Source: CBDAQA01 sp965247815 (GTDB lineage: Bacteria; Planctomycetota; Phycisphaerae; Tepidisphaerales; Tepidisphaeraceae). Taken from it: a DNA stretch of 64,000 bases. Positions 42,874 through 51,220 of the stretch are shown here, one piece after another. How positions within the stretch are numbered: position 1 is the first letter of the stretch; each line of letters opens with the position of its first letter. Under the pieces are notes generated by a model. The model had not been told where the DNA came from and made no database searches. It was given only the letters and a program-made list of their open reading frames with translations. The translations under genes and the position numbers were made by a program. The DNA is taken from the NCBI GenBank assembly GCA_965247815.1, contig CBDFHW010000006.1, positions 124,001 through 188,000 on the forward strand, read 5' to 3'.

Positions 42874-45075
42874 ATGACGATGCACCCGCGTGACCACCGA
42901 AGACTGAATCTGCGTTCCCGCCTAATCTTCCTGGTGTTGCTCGGCGGGTTCATTCTGCTGTTTCAATTGCCGGTAGGCTGGTCGAACGCCGCCGATGCCC
43001 CTGCGACCGCGGTTGTTGCGACGAAACTTTCGCCGGGGTTAACGCTCACGTTCGGATCGAACGGCGCGGTGGACGCGCGGGACGCCCGGTTGGTGGCGCT
43101 ACTCGTGCCGGCCGGCACGCCGGCGTCGCCGTTCTTGCCGGTCGGGCCGTTCAAAGCCACCTGGACCGGCGTCATCACGACCCGCATCAAGGATACTTAC
43201 CGGTTCGCCGCTGAGGGCCGCGGGACGTTGTCGTTCACGCTGAACGACAAACCGGTGCTGAATTTGACCGGTGATTTTACGAATCAACCTTCCCTGGCGA
43301 TCGTGCTCAAAAAAGGTAAGAACCGGCTCGTCGTCACGTATCAATCCGCCGCCGACGGGGATGCGAACGTTCGCCTGCTCTGGGCGACGGAAGGCAAGCC
43401 GTTCGAGCCGATTCCGCCGACCAGTTTTTCACACGACGCGACCAACGACGTGCTCGCCCGGCACACCGAGCTGCGCGCCGGCCGGGAACTGGTCGCGACC
43501 ATGCGGTGCATGAACTGCCACCAGGGCACGACCGGTTCGATGCCGGAGTCAAAGCAGGATGCGCCGAATTTGACCGACATTAAATCCCGGCTCAACGCGA
43601 ACTGGGTCGCCTACTGGGTCGCGAACCCGAAGGCGCTCCGCCCCACCGCTTCGATGCCGCGGGTGTTTCGTCATGATCCGGCAAAGCCGGAGCCGTCGAC
43701 GAACGCCGAGTCGGTGGACGTTGCGGCATACTTGTGTGGTCCGTCGGAAAACCAGGCGGATGCAACGGCAGTCACGACCGACCCGGCAATTCTCGCCCGC
43801 GGTGCCCGGGTGTTCACCGGGCTTGGCTGCGTGGCGTGTCACGTCGCGCCTGCCGTTACCGACTCGGATCCGACATTGAACCGGGTCCCGCTGAAATACG
43901 TGCGGGCGAAGTTCAAGGCCGGGGCATTGCACGATTTCCTGCTGAAGCCCGAAGCGCACTACGCCTGGATCAAGATGCCGAACTTTCATTTGACCGAGGC
44001 CGAGGCGACGGCGGTTGCCGCGTGGCTCTGGTCCGGCTGCAAAGCCGACGCCTTGCCACCCCCCGGCGGCATACCCAACGCCGCCAACGGCAAAATGCTT
44101 TTCGAAACCTCCGGCTGTCTGAACTGCCACGCGACGGGTGACGTTGCTCCGAAGCCGGCGGCGGTGGTCGATCTCACTCGCGCCGATTGGTCCCATGGCT
44201 GCGCGATGGTCGGCAGTGAGAAAGGCGTCGACTATGCGTTTACTCCGGAGCAGCAGCAAGCCTTACACGCGTTCGCGGCGACCGAATGGAAACCGACGCT
44301 CGACCGCGACCCGCTTCCGGAATTTGCCTCCCGGCAGATGACCGCACTGCGGTGCAACGCGTGCCACTCGGTCGATGCGAACGACAACGTCTGGGCCAAT
44401 CTGGATACTGAAATCAACAGCATTCAAGAAGGGCTCCCGCCGCGACCGCCGAGCACCGAAACCAAAGGCAACGACGCGGCGGGTTCGAAGATCGCTGCCG
44501 GCAGCATCACCGTATTCGACACCGAACCGCAGGGCGATCAGTCTCGCCCGCCGCTGACCTGGACCGGGGAGAAACTTCGCCCGAGTTGGGCCGCGTCATT
44601 TATCGCCGGGAAAGTGTCGTACAAACCGCGGATGTGGATCGCCGCGCGCATGCCGGCCTTCGCCTCGCGGGCGGATTTGCTCGCCCAGGGGATGGCGATG
44701 TCGCACGGGTGCCCGGTCACCGACGAAGTGCGTCCGCCGGTCGATCAACCGCTGGCCGAGATTGGTAAACCGCTGACTTCACAGACGAGCTTTGGGTGCG
44801 TGAAGTGCCACGCGTGTGGGGACCAGCCGGCGGTCGCGCCGTTCGAGGCGTTCGCGCCAAATCTGTCGCACGTCTCGGACCGGTTGAAGCATTCGTACTA
44901 CACGCATTGGATGCGGAACCCGCAGTATTACCTGCCCGGCACGAAGATGCCGAGCTTCGCCGATGCCGACGGGAATACTCCATATAAGGAAGTTCTGAAC
45001 GGCGTCGCCGCCGACCAATACGAGGCGATCTGGCAATACATTCAGGCGGGCGACCACATTGTGCCAGCGCAATAG
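42874..45075 (+). CDS. Exported multi-CxxCH cytochrome c protein with PA14-like domain
   Basis: Protein of 733 residues. An N-terminal hydrophobic helix (LIFLVLLGGFILLFQLPVGW) exports or anchors it. Residues about 40-190 form a PA14-like region (FKATWTGVITTRIKDTYRFA, LRLLWATEGKPF-type end). Five CxxCH heme-attachment motifs follow: CMNCH, CVACH, CLNCH, CNACH and CVKCH. This is the planctomycete-type cytochrome c fused to sugar-binding modules. It likely accepts electrons from periplasmic sugar dehydrogenases. No dehydrogenase is in this window. It is the last gene of the plus-strand run that starts with the sugar importer. The alternative start at 42880 is equally plausible. Confidence 0.9.
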   Translation: MTMHPRDHRRLNLRSRLIFLVLLGGFILLFQLPVGWSNAADAPATAVVATKLSPGLTLTFGSNGAVDARDARLVALLVPAGTPASPFLPVGPFKATWTGVITTRIKDTYRFAAEGRGTLSFTLNDKPVLNLTGDFTNQPSLAIVLKKGKNRLVVTYQSAADGDANVRLLWATEGKPFEPIPPTSFSHDATNDVLARHTELRAGRELVATMRCMNCHQGTTGSMPESKQDAPNLTDIKSRLNANWVAYWVANPKALRPTASMPRVFRHDPAKPEPSTNAESVDVAAYLCGPSENQADATAVTTDPAILARGARVFTGLGCVACHVAPAVTDSDPTLNRVPLKYVRAKFKAGALHDFLLKPEAHYAWIKMPNFHLTEAEATAVAAWLWSGCKADALPPPGGIPNAANGKMLFETSGCLNCHATGDVAPKPAAVVDLTRADWSHGCAMVGSEKGVDYAFTPEQQQALHAFAATEWKPTLDRDPLPEFASRQMTALRCNACHSVDANDNVWANLDTEINSIQEGLPPRPPSTETKGNDAAGSKIAAGSITVFDTEPQGDQSRPPLTWTGEKLRPSWAASFIAGKVSYKPRMWIAARMPAFASRADLLAQGMAMSHGCPVTDEVRPPVDQPLAEIGKPLTSQTSFGCVKCHACGDQPAVAPFEAFAPNLSHVSDRLKHSYYTHWMRNPQYYLPGTKMPSFADADGNTPYKEVLNGVAADQYEAIWQYIQAGDHIVPAQ

Positions 45076-45099
45076 TCGTTCAGAGCGATGTCAACGCCA

Positions 45100-45184
45100 G
45101 TTTAGCGGTCGCCCCGAAGGTTTCCGAAGGGGCACTGGCGGTGTTGTCCACGCGAAAAGCGCCCCGTCGGGGCAGCCGCTAAAC
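45100..45184. repeat. Long hairpin in a convergent gap
   Basis: Outer arms GTTTAGCGG (45100-45108) and CCGCTAAAC (45176-45184) enclose further GC hairpins such as GCCCCGTCGGGGC. It fills most of the 115 bases between the cytochrome (+) and methyltransferase (-) genes and may act as a bidirectional terminator. The GCTAAACGGGG end also occurs at 58816-58826, another convergent junction. Confidence 0.6.
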
Positions 45185-45190
45185 GGGGCC

Positions 45191-45964
45191 TCACCGGATC
45201 ATGTGCCGGGCGAATTCCGGGACCGTCTTGTACAGCAAATGCATCCCGGCACTCGCGCTGGCGTGGACGAGTCCGAACCGCATCGCGATCTGCTGCAGCG
45301 CCTGCATCGAATACAGCGTGACGTGTCCGTTCCGCGGGCCGGCGTACCACCAGCCGAGCCCGACCTGATCGATGTTCGGCGGCAGCGCGAGCGTCGAGAA
45401 CATAATCATCCCCCCGTCGGCGAGCAGCGACACCATCTCCTGGAACGTTTCGATCGGCGTCGGCGAATGCTCGACCACTTCGAAGCAGAGAATCAGGTCG
45501 AACTTCCGCGTCGGCAGCGTCGCCGACTCGGGCACGAACGGGTCGTACGTCTGGACGTTGAAAAAACCGGTTCCCAGCAGCAACTTCGTCAGTTTTCCGT
45601 TCCCCCCGCCGTAGTCGAGGATATTAATCCGTGGCGTGTTACCGAAGAGCTGCCGAATCGTTTTGGCGTTCCCCGCGGGGCGGATCTCGGCGTACTCCGG
45701 GTCGACCAGTTTGTAACTGTCGTTGTAAATGTGCTCGGCGAAGTCGGCTTTGGAAAAACCGTCGAAGACCACGGTAAAAATCAGTCCGCACGCCGGGCAG
45801 CGGTGGTAATAGACCGGGATGCCGGCCCAGCTGAGGGGGAAGCGGTTGTGCCCGGCCTCGCAGTTTTTGTTGAAGTCGATAACGCCGTAGATCCCCGATG
45901 CGGTGCCGCAGCACTTGCACGGGACGGTCATGGGCACGACGGGGGCGAACGGGGTGGTGGCCAT
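45191..45964 (-). CDS. SAM-dependent methyltransferase with N-terminal zinc-binding motif
   Basis: Protein of 257 residues. The N-terminus has CKCCG (about residue 17) and CPACG (about 58), a likely zinc site as in C-methyltransferases of the Methyltransf_13 type. The SAM-binding fold follows: INILDYGGGNGKLTKLLL (motif I), VQTYDPFV (motif II) and FDLILCFEVVEHSPTP (post-I/II). Substrates of such enzymes are often sugar nucleotides or cell-surface components. There is no signal peptide. Start at 45964 by family pattern. The stop of phoU lies 46 bases upstream on the same strand, so they could share a transcript. Confidence 0.85.
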   Translation of the reverse strand: MATTPFAPVVPMTVPCKCCGTASGIYGVIDFNKNCEAGHNRFPLSWAGIPVYYHRCPACGLIFTVVFDGFSKADFAEHIYNDSYKLVDPEYAEIRPAGNAKTIRQLFGNTPRINILDYGGGNGKLTKLLLGTGFFNVQTYDPFVPESATLPTRKFDLILCFEVVEHSPTPIETFQEMVSLLADGGMIMFSTLALPPNIDQVGLGWWYAGPRNGHVTLYSMQALQQIAMRFGLVHASASAGMHLLYKTVPEFARHMIR

Positions 45965-46010
45965 AATCCGGCATGGTCGCTGGTGAGTGCGCCGATGTAA
46001 ATCCGGAAGT

Positions 46011-46667
46011 TCAGGACGCGTGCAGGTGCCGGATGATCCGGCCCGTGTGGGCGTAGACGATATCCTCGGCAATGTTCGTGCAGTGATCGGCCATCCGCTC
46101 GAGGTTCTTGGCGATCATGATGTTGGACAGCTCGATGTTCGCGTCGACACCGGCCTTCTCGAGCCGGGCGAGAATGTCCTGGACGATCTGGTGGTACAGC
46201 GCGTCGACGACGTCGTCCCCGCGGAGCACCTGCCGGGCGACCGCTTCGTCGGACAGATTGAATGCCTTGATGGTATCCCGCAGGGTCGCCAGCACGCTGG
46301 TCGACATCACCTTCAGGTTCTGCGGCGTGTGGTAGCTGCCGCGAACCAGCGGGAGCACCCGCTGGGCGACGTTGACCGCACAGTCGGCGATCCGTTCCAG
46401 GTCGCTGTTGGCCTTGATGATGACGGTGATCAACCGGAGGTCGCTGGCGGCGGGCTGATACAGCGCGAGCAGGTCGATCGCGAGCTTTTCGATCTGCACC
46501 TCTTCCTCGTCGATCGTGGCGTCGAGGTCGAAGACCTGTTTGGCGAGCGTGGCGTCTGCGGTGAGGACGGCGTGCACGGCGGTCTCGGCGGCCTGCTGGA
46601 CCAGGGCTGTCAACCGCGCTACGCGGTCCTTCAAATCATCGAGCCGATCAAGGAGGTGGTAGGCCAT
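46011..46667 (-). CDS. phoU: Phosphate-signalling regulator PhoU
   Basis: Protein of 218 residues, all helical. The two PhoU repeats each carry the metal-binding helix pattern: DLDATIDEEEVQIEKLAIDL with ITVIIKANSDLERIADCAVN, and ALYHQIVQDIL with SNIMIAKNLERMADHCTNIA. PhoU connects the Pst transporter to the PhoR/PhoB system and represses the Pho response when phosphate is plentiful. Start at 46667, the usual family N-terminus (HLLDRLDDLKDRVARLTALV). It lies 109 bases after pstB on the same strand, as in classical pst operons, but no other pst gene is here. Confidence 0.95.
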   Translation of the reverse strand: MAYHLLDRLDDLKDRVARLTALVQQAAETAVHAVLTADATLAKQVFDLDATIDEEEVQIEKLAIDLLALYQPAASDLRLITVIIKANSDLERIADCAVNVAQRVLPLVRGSYHTPQNLKVMSTSVLATLRDTIKAFNLSDEAVARQVLRGDDVVDALYHQIVQDILARLEKAGVDANIELSNIMIAKNLERMADHCTNIAEDIVYAHTGRIIRHLHAS

Positions 46668-46776
46668 AGGAGAATCTGCACGGGTCGGGTCCCGCTTATT
46701 GTCGGCGATTTTATGCCTGGGATGCAATATTAACGCGTGCGAAATCCGCGACCGGACGCATAAAATTTGATCGCGA

Positions 46777-47658
46777 TCAGCCGAATCGGCCGGTGATGTA
46801 GTCTTCGGTCTTCTTCTCGGTCGGGCAGGTGAACATCAATTCCGTGCGGTTATACTCGACCAGCGTGCCCATGTAGAAAAAAGCGGTGCGGTCGCTGACG
46901 CGGGCGGCCTGCTGCATGTTGTGCGTGACGATCACAATCGTATACGACGCTTTTAATTGCTGGATCAGGTCTTCGATCTTGCCGGTCGCGATCGGGTCGA
47001 GGGCGCTTGCCGGTTCGTCCATGAGCAGCACCGCCGGGCGGGTCGCCAGCGCGCGGGCGATGCACAATCGCTGCTGCTGACCGCCGGACAGTCCCAGCGC
47101 GCTGGTATGCAGCCGGTCTTTGACCTCGTCCCAAAGCGCGGCTTTTTTCAGACAATCTTCGGCCAGCGACTCGAGTTCGCGGGCGCCCCGGATGCCCTGC
47201 AACCGCGGGCCGTAGGCGACGTTTTCAAAGATCGATTTGGGGAACGGGTTGGGCTTCTGGAACACGAGCCCGACCCGGCGTCGCAGCGAGACCAGGTCGA
47301 TCCGCGGGTCGTACACGTTCTGCTGGTCGACGATCAGGTCGCCAGTCACCCGGCAGCCGGGGATCAGGTCGTTCAAGCGGTTGATGGATCGCAGGAAAGT
47401 GCTTTTGCCGCAGCCGCTGGGCCCGATCATGGCAATGACGTGGTTGCGGGGCATCGACAGCGAGACGCTTTTAATCGCCTCGTGATTGCCGTAGAAGACC
47501 GAGACGGATTTCGCCTCGATCACGTTGTCGGACGAGACGGGCTCGGCGGCCGAATTCGCCCGGTTCGAGGGAGCCGACGGCATAGTCCGCTCTTTCATCG
47601 CAACGGTTGGTTTGTTCGCAAGGATCGAAGGTTTAGCCAGCAGCGTCGCTTGGGTCAT
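46777..47658 (-). CDS. pstB: Phosphate ABC transporter ATP-binding protein PstB
   Basis: Protein of 293 residues. A disordered N-terminal extension of about 40 residues precedes the ABC domain, longer than in most PstB proteins (about 260). Then come AKSVSVFYGNHEAIKSVSL, Walker A GPSGCGKST, FLRSINRLNDLIPGCRV (PstB hallmark), FQKPNPFPKSIFENVAYG, signature LSGGQQQR, Walker B LLMDEPASALD and THNMQQAARVSD. It energises high-affinity phosphate import. GGAGAA precedes the start at 47658; starts further in (MKERTMP, MPSAP) would remove most of the extension. pstS, pstC and pstA are not in the window. Confidence 0.95.
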   Translation of the reverse strand: MTQATLLAKPSILANKPTVAMKERTMPSAPSNRANSAAEPVSSDNVIEAKSVSVFYGNHEAIKSVSLSMPRNHVIAMIGPSGCGKSTFLRSINRLNDLIPGCRVTGDLIVDQQNVYDPRIDLVSLRRRVGLVFQKPNPFPKSIFENVAYGPRLQGIRGARELESLAEDCLKKAALWDEVKDRLHTSALGLSGGQQQRLCIARALATRPAVLLMDEPASALDPIATGKIEDLIQQLKASYTIVIVTHNMQQAARVSDRTAFFYMGTLVEYNRTELMFTCPTEKKTEDYITGRFG

Positions 47659-47756
47659 TTCTCCGCCGGTTGGTTACTTCAGTACGGTAAAAGACCAGCC
47701 GGGGTGCGGGCAAGCGATTAACGATATCTTAATACAAACCGCGATTTAACCGCGGA

Positions 47757-47858
47757 TTAGTGGACTCCGAGCAGCCCGACCGTCAACAAAACGGCGGCCA
47801 GAAAAAACACGATGACGACGACGAAATTGGCGGCAACAGACACCATCAGCCCGGACAT
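47757..47858 (-). CDS. 33-residue membrane peptide
   Basis: A short frame on the minus strand encodes MSGLMVSVAANFVVV followed by a further hydrophobic stretch and ends LLGVH; nearly the whole peptide is one membrane helix. GAGG lies 6-9 bases before the ATG at 47858. The stop is TAA at 47757-47759. It is 98 bases upstream of pstB on the same strand. It resembles in form, not sequence, small subunits such as KdpF that stabilise transporters. Whether it is expressed is not shown. Confidence 0.5.
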   Translation of the reverse strand: MSGLMVSVAANFVVVIVFFLAAVLLTVGLLGVH

Positions 47859-47983
47859 GCGAGACCTCGCGAAGAAAAAAGGCGCATGCGACCGATCGTT
47901 CCACGATCGTATGCCCGGGTCTCCTGTGGGCCGTCACTGAAGTGCTTGCATCGACCACCGACCTCGGAAAACTTCCGCCCGAT

Positions 47984-48011
47984 TTGTCATCCTTTTCGCA
48001 CGTCTGATAAT
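47984..48011 (+). promoter_or_regulatory. Predicted sigma-70-like promoter
   Basis: TTGTCA and GATAAT are separated by 16 bases, close to the bacterial housekeeping consensus. They lie 103 bases before the start of the C45-like lipoprotein gene. Planctomycete promoters are not well defined, so this is a pattern match only. Confidence 0.4.
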
Positions 48012-48113
48012 CAACTTCCCCCGGCAGCCAGAACGCGCGTCGGGTAATAAAAAACCGGCGCACGATCTGATTCGGGTGGTACGATCGAACCGGGGTTCGC
48101 CGTCAGGTGTACT

Positions 48114-49286
48114 ATGCATGTGCCAATTCGATCACCTCGTTTTACAACCGCGCTGACGGTAGCCGTCGGTGCGCTGATTGGTTGTTCCAGTTCGTCTTTG
48201 ATTCTGTCGCAGTCCTCGCTTGAGATGGCCGGCATCGCGGCACCTAGCCGGGCACCCGCCACACAGCCTGTTGCCGAGGCGTTCCCGTTTCCAGTGATTC
48301 GACTGTACGGCTCGTCGCAATCGCTCGGCGGGCAACAGGGAACCCGGCTCGCCGATTCTATTCAACGGCTTCACGACCAGTACCTGATGATCTTTATCCG
48401 CGGTGGTGCGCGGCGGTTTCTCGCGCTGTCGTCGGCGCGGTTGTTTGAACGGCAACTCCGGCCCGAGCACCGCGACGAGCTGGCTGCGCTGGCGACCGGC
48501 AGTCATATCGACCAGGACGAAACCATGCTCGGGCAGTGTTTTCTGGACCTGACCGACATGGCGGCGTGTTCGACAATCACGCTGCCCGCGTCGGCGTCGC
48601 CGGACCACGTCGCGCGGTTCGGGCGGAACCTGGATTTCTGGTCGCTGGATATTGCCGACAAGTACACGACGCTGTTCGTCTACCACCCCGACGACGGCCG
48701 ATACGCTTTCGCGTCGGTCGGGTGGCCGGGCATGATCGGCGTGCTTTCGGGCATGAACGAGCACGGCCTTTGCCTGGCCAATATGGAAGTCCCCCGCAAG
48801 TTTCGCATCCCCGAGGCGATGCCGTACACGATGCTGTATCGCACCGTTTTAGAGCGATGCCGGACGGTCGACGAAGCGGTGAAGCTGCTCGAGTCAACCC
48901 CCCGGCAGTCGGCGAACAATCTGATGCTGATGGACGCGACCGGCCGCCGCGCGGTGGTGGAACTTCGGCCCGAGTCGGTGCACGTCCGGCGGACGACCGA
49001 GTCGGCGGCATTGATCAGCACCAACCACCAACGCGATCAGGACCAAGACACCCCGGGGCGTTGCAGGCGGTACGATTTTTTACACGAAGCCGCCGCGACG
49101 AGTTTCGGCCAGATCGGCGTCGCCGAAATTCACGGCATGCTCGCCCGCGTCGGCAATCACAGCACGCTGCAGTCGATGATTTTCGAACCGGCCAATCGAA
49201 AGCTCTATCTCGCGACGGGGAACAATGCAGCTTCGAGCCGGATGTTTGCGATCACGCCTTTTGATGTCGTACACGCCCCCAGGTGA
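48114..49286 (+). CDS. C45-family acyltransferase/hydrolase-like lipoprotein
   Basis: Protein of 390 residues. A lipoprotein signal peptide with lipobox LIGC (Cys24) places it on the periplasmic side of a membrane. The core matches the C45 N-terminal-nucleophile family (isopenicillin-N acyltransferase-like). It has DMAACSTI with candidate nucleophile Cys152, FGRNLDFWSLD, GWPGMIGVLSGMNEHGLCLA, NNLMLMDATGRRAVVEL and LISTNHQRD. These enzymes are usually made as precursors that cut themselves before the Cys, which then attacks an amide. The natural substrate is unknown. It is transcribed alone on the plus strand. Confidence 0.85.
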   Translation: MHVPIRSPRFTTALTVAVGALIGCSSSSLILSQSSLEMAGIAAPSRAPATQPVAEAFPFPVIRLYGSSQSLGGQQGTRLADSIQRLHDQYLMIFIRGGARRFLALSSARLFERQLRPEHRDELAALATGSHIDQDETMLGQCFLDLTDMAACSTITLPASASPDHVARFGRNLDFWSLDIADKYTTLFVYHPDDGRYAFASVGWPGMIGVLSGMNEHGLCLANMEVPRKFRIPEAMPYTMLYRTVLERCRTVDEAVKLLESTPRQSANNLMLMDATGRRAVVELRPESVHVRRTTESAALISTNHQRDQDQDTPGRCRRYDFLHEAAATSFGQIGVAEIHGMLARVGNHSTLQSMIFEPANRKLYLATGNNAASSRMFAITPFDVVHAPR

Positions 49287-49344
49287 ACGCGTAGGAATTT
49301 TATTTGTGAGGCGTGCACATCGCGATTGGAGCCTCACAACAGTC

Positions 49345-49418
49345 GAGGCCGCGGATTGATCGATCGTCGAGCGTTTGGCGAGGTCGGTCCCCGCCCTTCC
49401 GGGACGGATCTTGCAAAG
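49345..49418 (+). repeat. Convergent-junction repeat, copy D
   Basis: Shortened copy: GAGGCCGCGGATTGATCGAT at the 5' end and GGTCCCCGCCCTTCCGGGAC at the 3' end, followed by GGATCTTGCAAAG. It lacks about eight bases of the first hairpin compared with the copies at 24635 and 51031. Confidence 0.7.
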
Positions 49419-49621
49419 ACCGGGGGCTTCGAACGGCACCCGCGGAAATTAGAATCGAGACCTTCGATAGACCGCTGACCAACTGCTTCTGCCGTGGCAC
49501 GGGCATCTGGCCCGTGTGTTCGAGCGAAGCGATCTTTATTCTTGTCAACGGTTCAAACGCACGGGCAAGATGCCTTTGCCACAGAAACATAATTTTTAAA
49601 AGGTCTCAATCGGAATTAGCC

Positions 49622-49650
49622 AAAAAAAAAACCGGGTCGGCCGACCCGGT
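49622..49650 (-). terminator. Rho-independent terminator
   Basis: On the minus strand the perfect 20-base palindrome ACCGGGTCGGCCGACCCGGT (49631-49650) is followed by nine T residues. It lies 33 bases after the stop of the Bax-inhibitor-1 family gene. Confidence 0.88.
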
Positions 49651-49682
49651 CCTCGTTTAATTTCGATTCGAATTCACCGCGA

Positions 49683-50408
49683 TTACTGACGCCGATCACC
49701 CATGATGCGGAGCAGCATCATGAACAGGTTGATGAAGTTCAGATACAACGTCAGCGACCCGACGATCGCGATTCGATGCGCCAGTGTCGGATTGGTGGCA
49801 TTCTGGATCGCGAAGATTTTCAACCGTTGCGTGTCAAACGCGGTCAGCCCGACGAAGATCACCACGCCGACGTAGCTGATGATCCAGTACAGCATCGAGC
49901 TGGCGACGAAGAAATTGACCAGAGACGCGATCACTAAGCCGACCAGTGCCATGAAAAGCAGGCTGCCGAGCCGGGTGAGGTCGCGTTTGGTCGTGTAACC
50001 ATAGAGACTCATCGCCGCGAACATGCCGGCCGTCTCGGCGAAACATGCAGCAATGCTTGTGTGCCTATAGATCACGAATACGACTGACATCGTCACGCCC
50101 ATCAGCGCGGCGAACAAGACGAAGAGCGCCGTCGCGGCCGACGTGCTGATTTTGTTAATCGCGCTGCTGATCGTGGTGACGAGCACCATCTGGGCGATGA
50201 CGCAGACGACCAGAGTTCCGATGCCAATTGCCGCTTGGCCATGCGAGAACACGCCGTACGCGACGGCCGCGGTGGTCGCCAGACCAACGGCCATCCACGC
50301 ATACACGGCATTGAAAAATTGACCGACTGTCAGTTCCTGTTCGCGGGACTGGTAATCGATCCGCTGCCCGGAAAGCATCCCCATGGGTCCTGTAGGCATT
50401 CTGCTCAT
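49683..50408 (-). CDS. Bax inhibitor-1 / YccA family membrane protein
   Basis: Protein of 241 residues with seven predicted membrane helices after a 30-residue N-terminus that holds VGQFFNAVYAWMAVGLATTA, the usual opening of bacterial BI-1/YccA-type proteins. The C-terminal hallmarks are present: VVIFVGLTAFDTQRLKIF (with the conserved Asp) and LYLNFINLFMMLLRIMGDR. Family members form pH- or calcium-sensitive leak channels or regulate membrane proteases. AAAGGAG precedes the start. It is ended by the terminator at 49622. Confidence 0.93.
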   Translation of the reverse strand: MSRMPTGPMGMLSGQRIDYQSREQELTVGQFFNAVYAWMAVGLATTAAVAYGVFSHGQAAIGIGTLVVCVIAQMVLVTTISSAINKISTSAATALFVLFAALMGVTMSVVFVIYRHTSIAACFAETAGMFAAMSLYGYTTKRDLTRLGSLLFMALVGLVIASLVNFFVASSMLYWIISYVGVVIFVGLTAFDTQRLKIFAIQNATNPTLAHRIAIVGSLTLYLNFINLFMMLLRIMGDRRQ

Positions 50409-50514
50409 TCTGGTTCTCCTTTAAACGATACTGTTATCATAGCCACCTTCGAAAACAGTTGCGACGTGATGGGTTATAAAGCCGGACAGTCATTCTACCG
50501 AAGGCAGATTGTTG

Positions 50515-50808
50515 ATGTCCCGGCCTTTGAATTATTTCACACCCCCGCCGACCCCGCCCCGGCGGCGGGAGGCGCCGGCATATGTCGGTGTGATTGCATT
50601 GATGTTCTCCACGCTGGGGTTCCCGTGCTGTTACGCGATCGGTGGCGGGCTGACGAACAGCTATACCGCCGCCACGGTGCTGGCGTGCGTGGGCCAGCTG
50701 ATCGGGATCGCGGCGGCAATGGTCTCGATCCGAACGGCTGCGGGAAAGTTGGCGATATTCATTGCCATCGTCACCACGCTGTTAACACTCACTTTTCTCT
50801 TCGGATAA
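50515..50808 (+). CDS. Small membrane protein (97 residues), unknown
   Basis: Pro- and Arg-rich N-terminus (about 22 residues) followed by three hydrophobic helices (VGVIALMFSTLGFPCCYAIG, ATVLACVGQLIGIAAAM, LAIFIAIVTTLLTLTFLFG). The pattern is like DUF4190-type small membrane proteins, but that is tentative. It is divergent from the Bax-inhibitor-1 family gene and stands alone. The ATG at 50515 is chosen, with AAGG upstream. Confidence 0.65.
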   Translation: MSRPLNYFTPPPTPPRRREAPAYVGVIALMFSTLGFPCCYAIGGGLTNSYTAATVLACVGQLIGIAAAMVSIRTAAGKLAIFIAIVTTLLTLTFLFG

Positions 50809-51220
50809 AATCGTCAGCCCTGCAAAACGGGGCAGATCGCAGTTGTCATTGCACACGCCTTAACCGGGCACCCGCTTTCGGCCGTCAACGCACGCAACTG
50901 TCCGAAGTCGTCTATTTGTGGGATCACGAAACGGGAAAGAGCTCACCGGTTGACGAAGCTTTTGGCAATCTTGCTGGGTGATGCGGATGACAGTCTATCT
51001 CCGCATTTCTTAGCAGCCTCTGATCCTTTATAGCCCCATGCCGGCAGGGCGGGGATCGACCGGTCGATCGCGCCACCATAGGTTCGATCCGTGGCCTTCC
51101 GACCTCGGCTATCAAAGATTTCTCTGCACACGCTCGACGCGGTTCGGGTGGCACGCACACTCTTCAAACACAAAGATCGATCGCAACATCGCGAGAAGAC
51201 CGGCGATGGCATCGCCGGCT
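50809..51220. other. Convergent intergenic region with repeat copy E
   Basis: A 412-base gap between the small membrane protein (+) and mreB (-). It holds the interspersed element in reverse orientation at 51031-51112. No gene is supported in the rest. Confidence 0.5.
51031..51112 (-). repeat. Convergent-junction repeat, copy E (reverse orientation)
   Basis: Read on the minus strand: GCCGAGGTCGGAAGGCCACG then GATCGA, a variable middle, and CGGTCGATCCCCGCCCTGCC then GGCATGGGGCTA. It is almost the same as copy B in order and spacing. Confidence 0.8.

Larger units (their letters stand above)
49287..49682. other. Convergent intergenic region with repeat copy D
   Basis: A 396-base gap between the C45-like gene (+) and the Bax-inhibitor-1 family gene (-). 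It contains the interspersed element at 49345-49418 and a terminator at 49622-49650. The stretch 49490-49590 (CACGGGCATCTGGCCCGTG, a small palindrome, at 49498-49516) has no coding features I would defend. Confidence 0.5.

Noticed and set aside
45059..46000. A 313-residue plus-strand frame over the methyltransferase gene
   Set aside because: The minus strand has SAM-binding and zinc motifs; the plus-strand frame has none.
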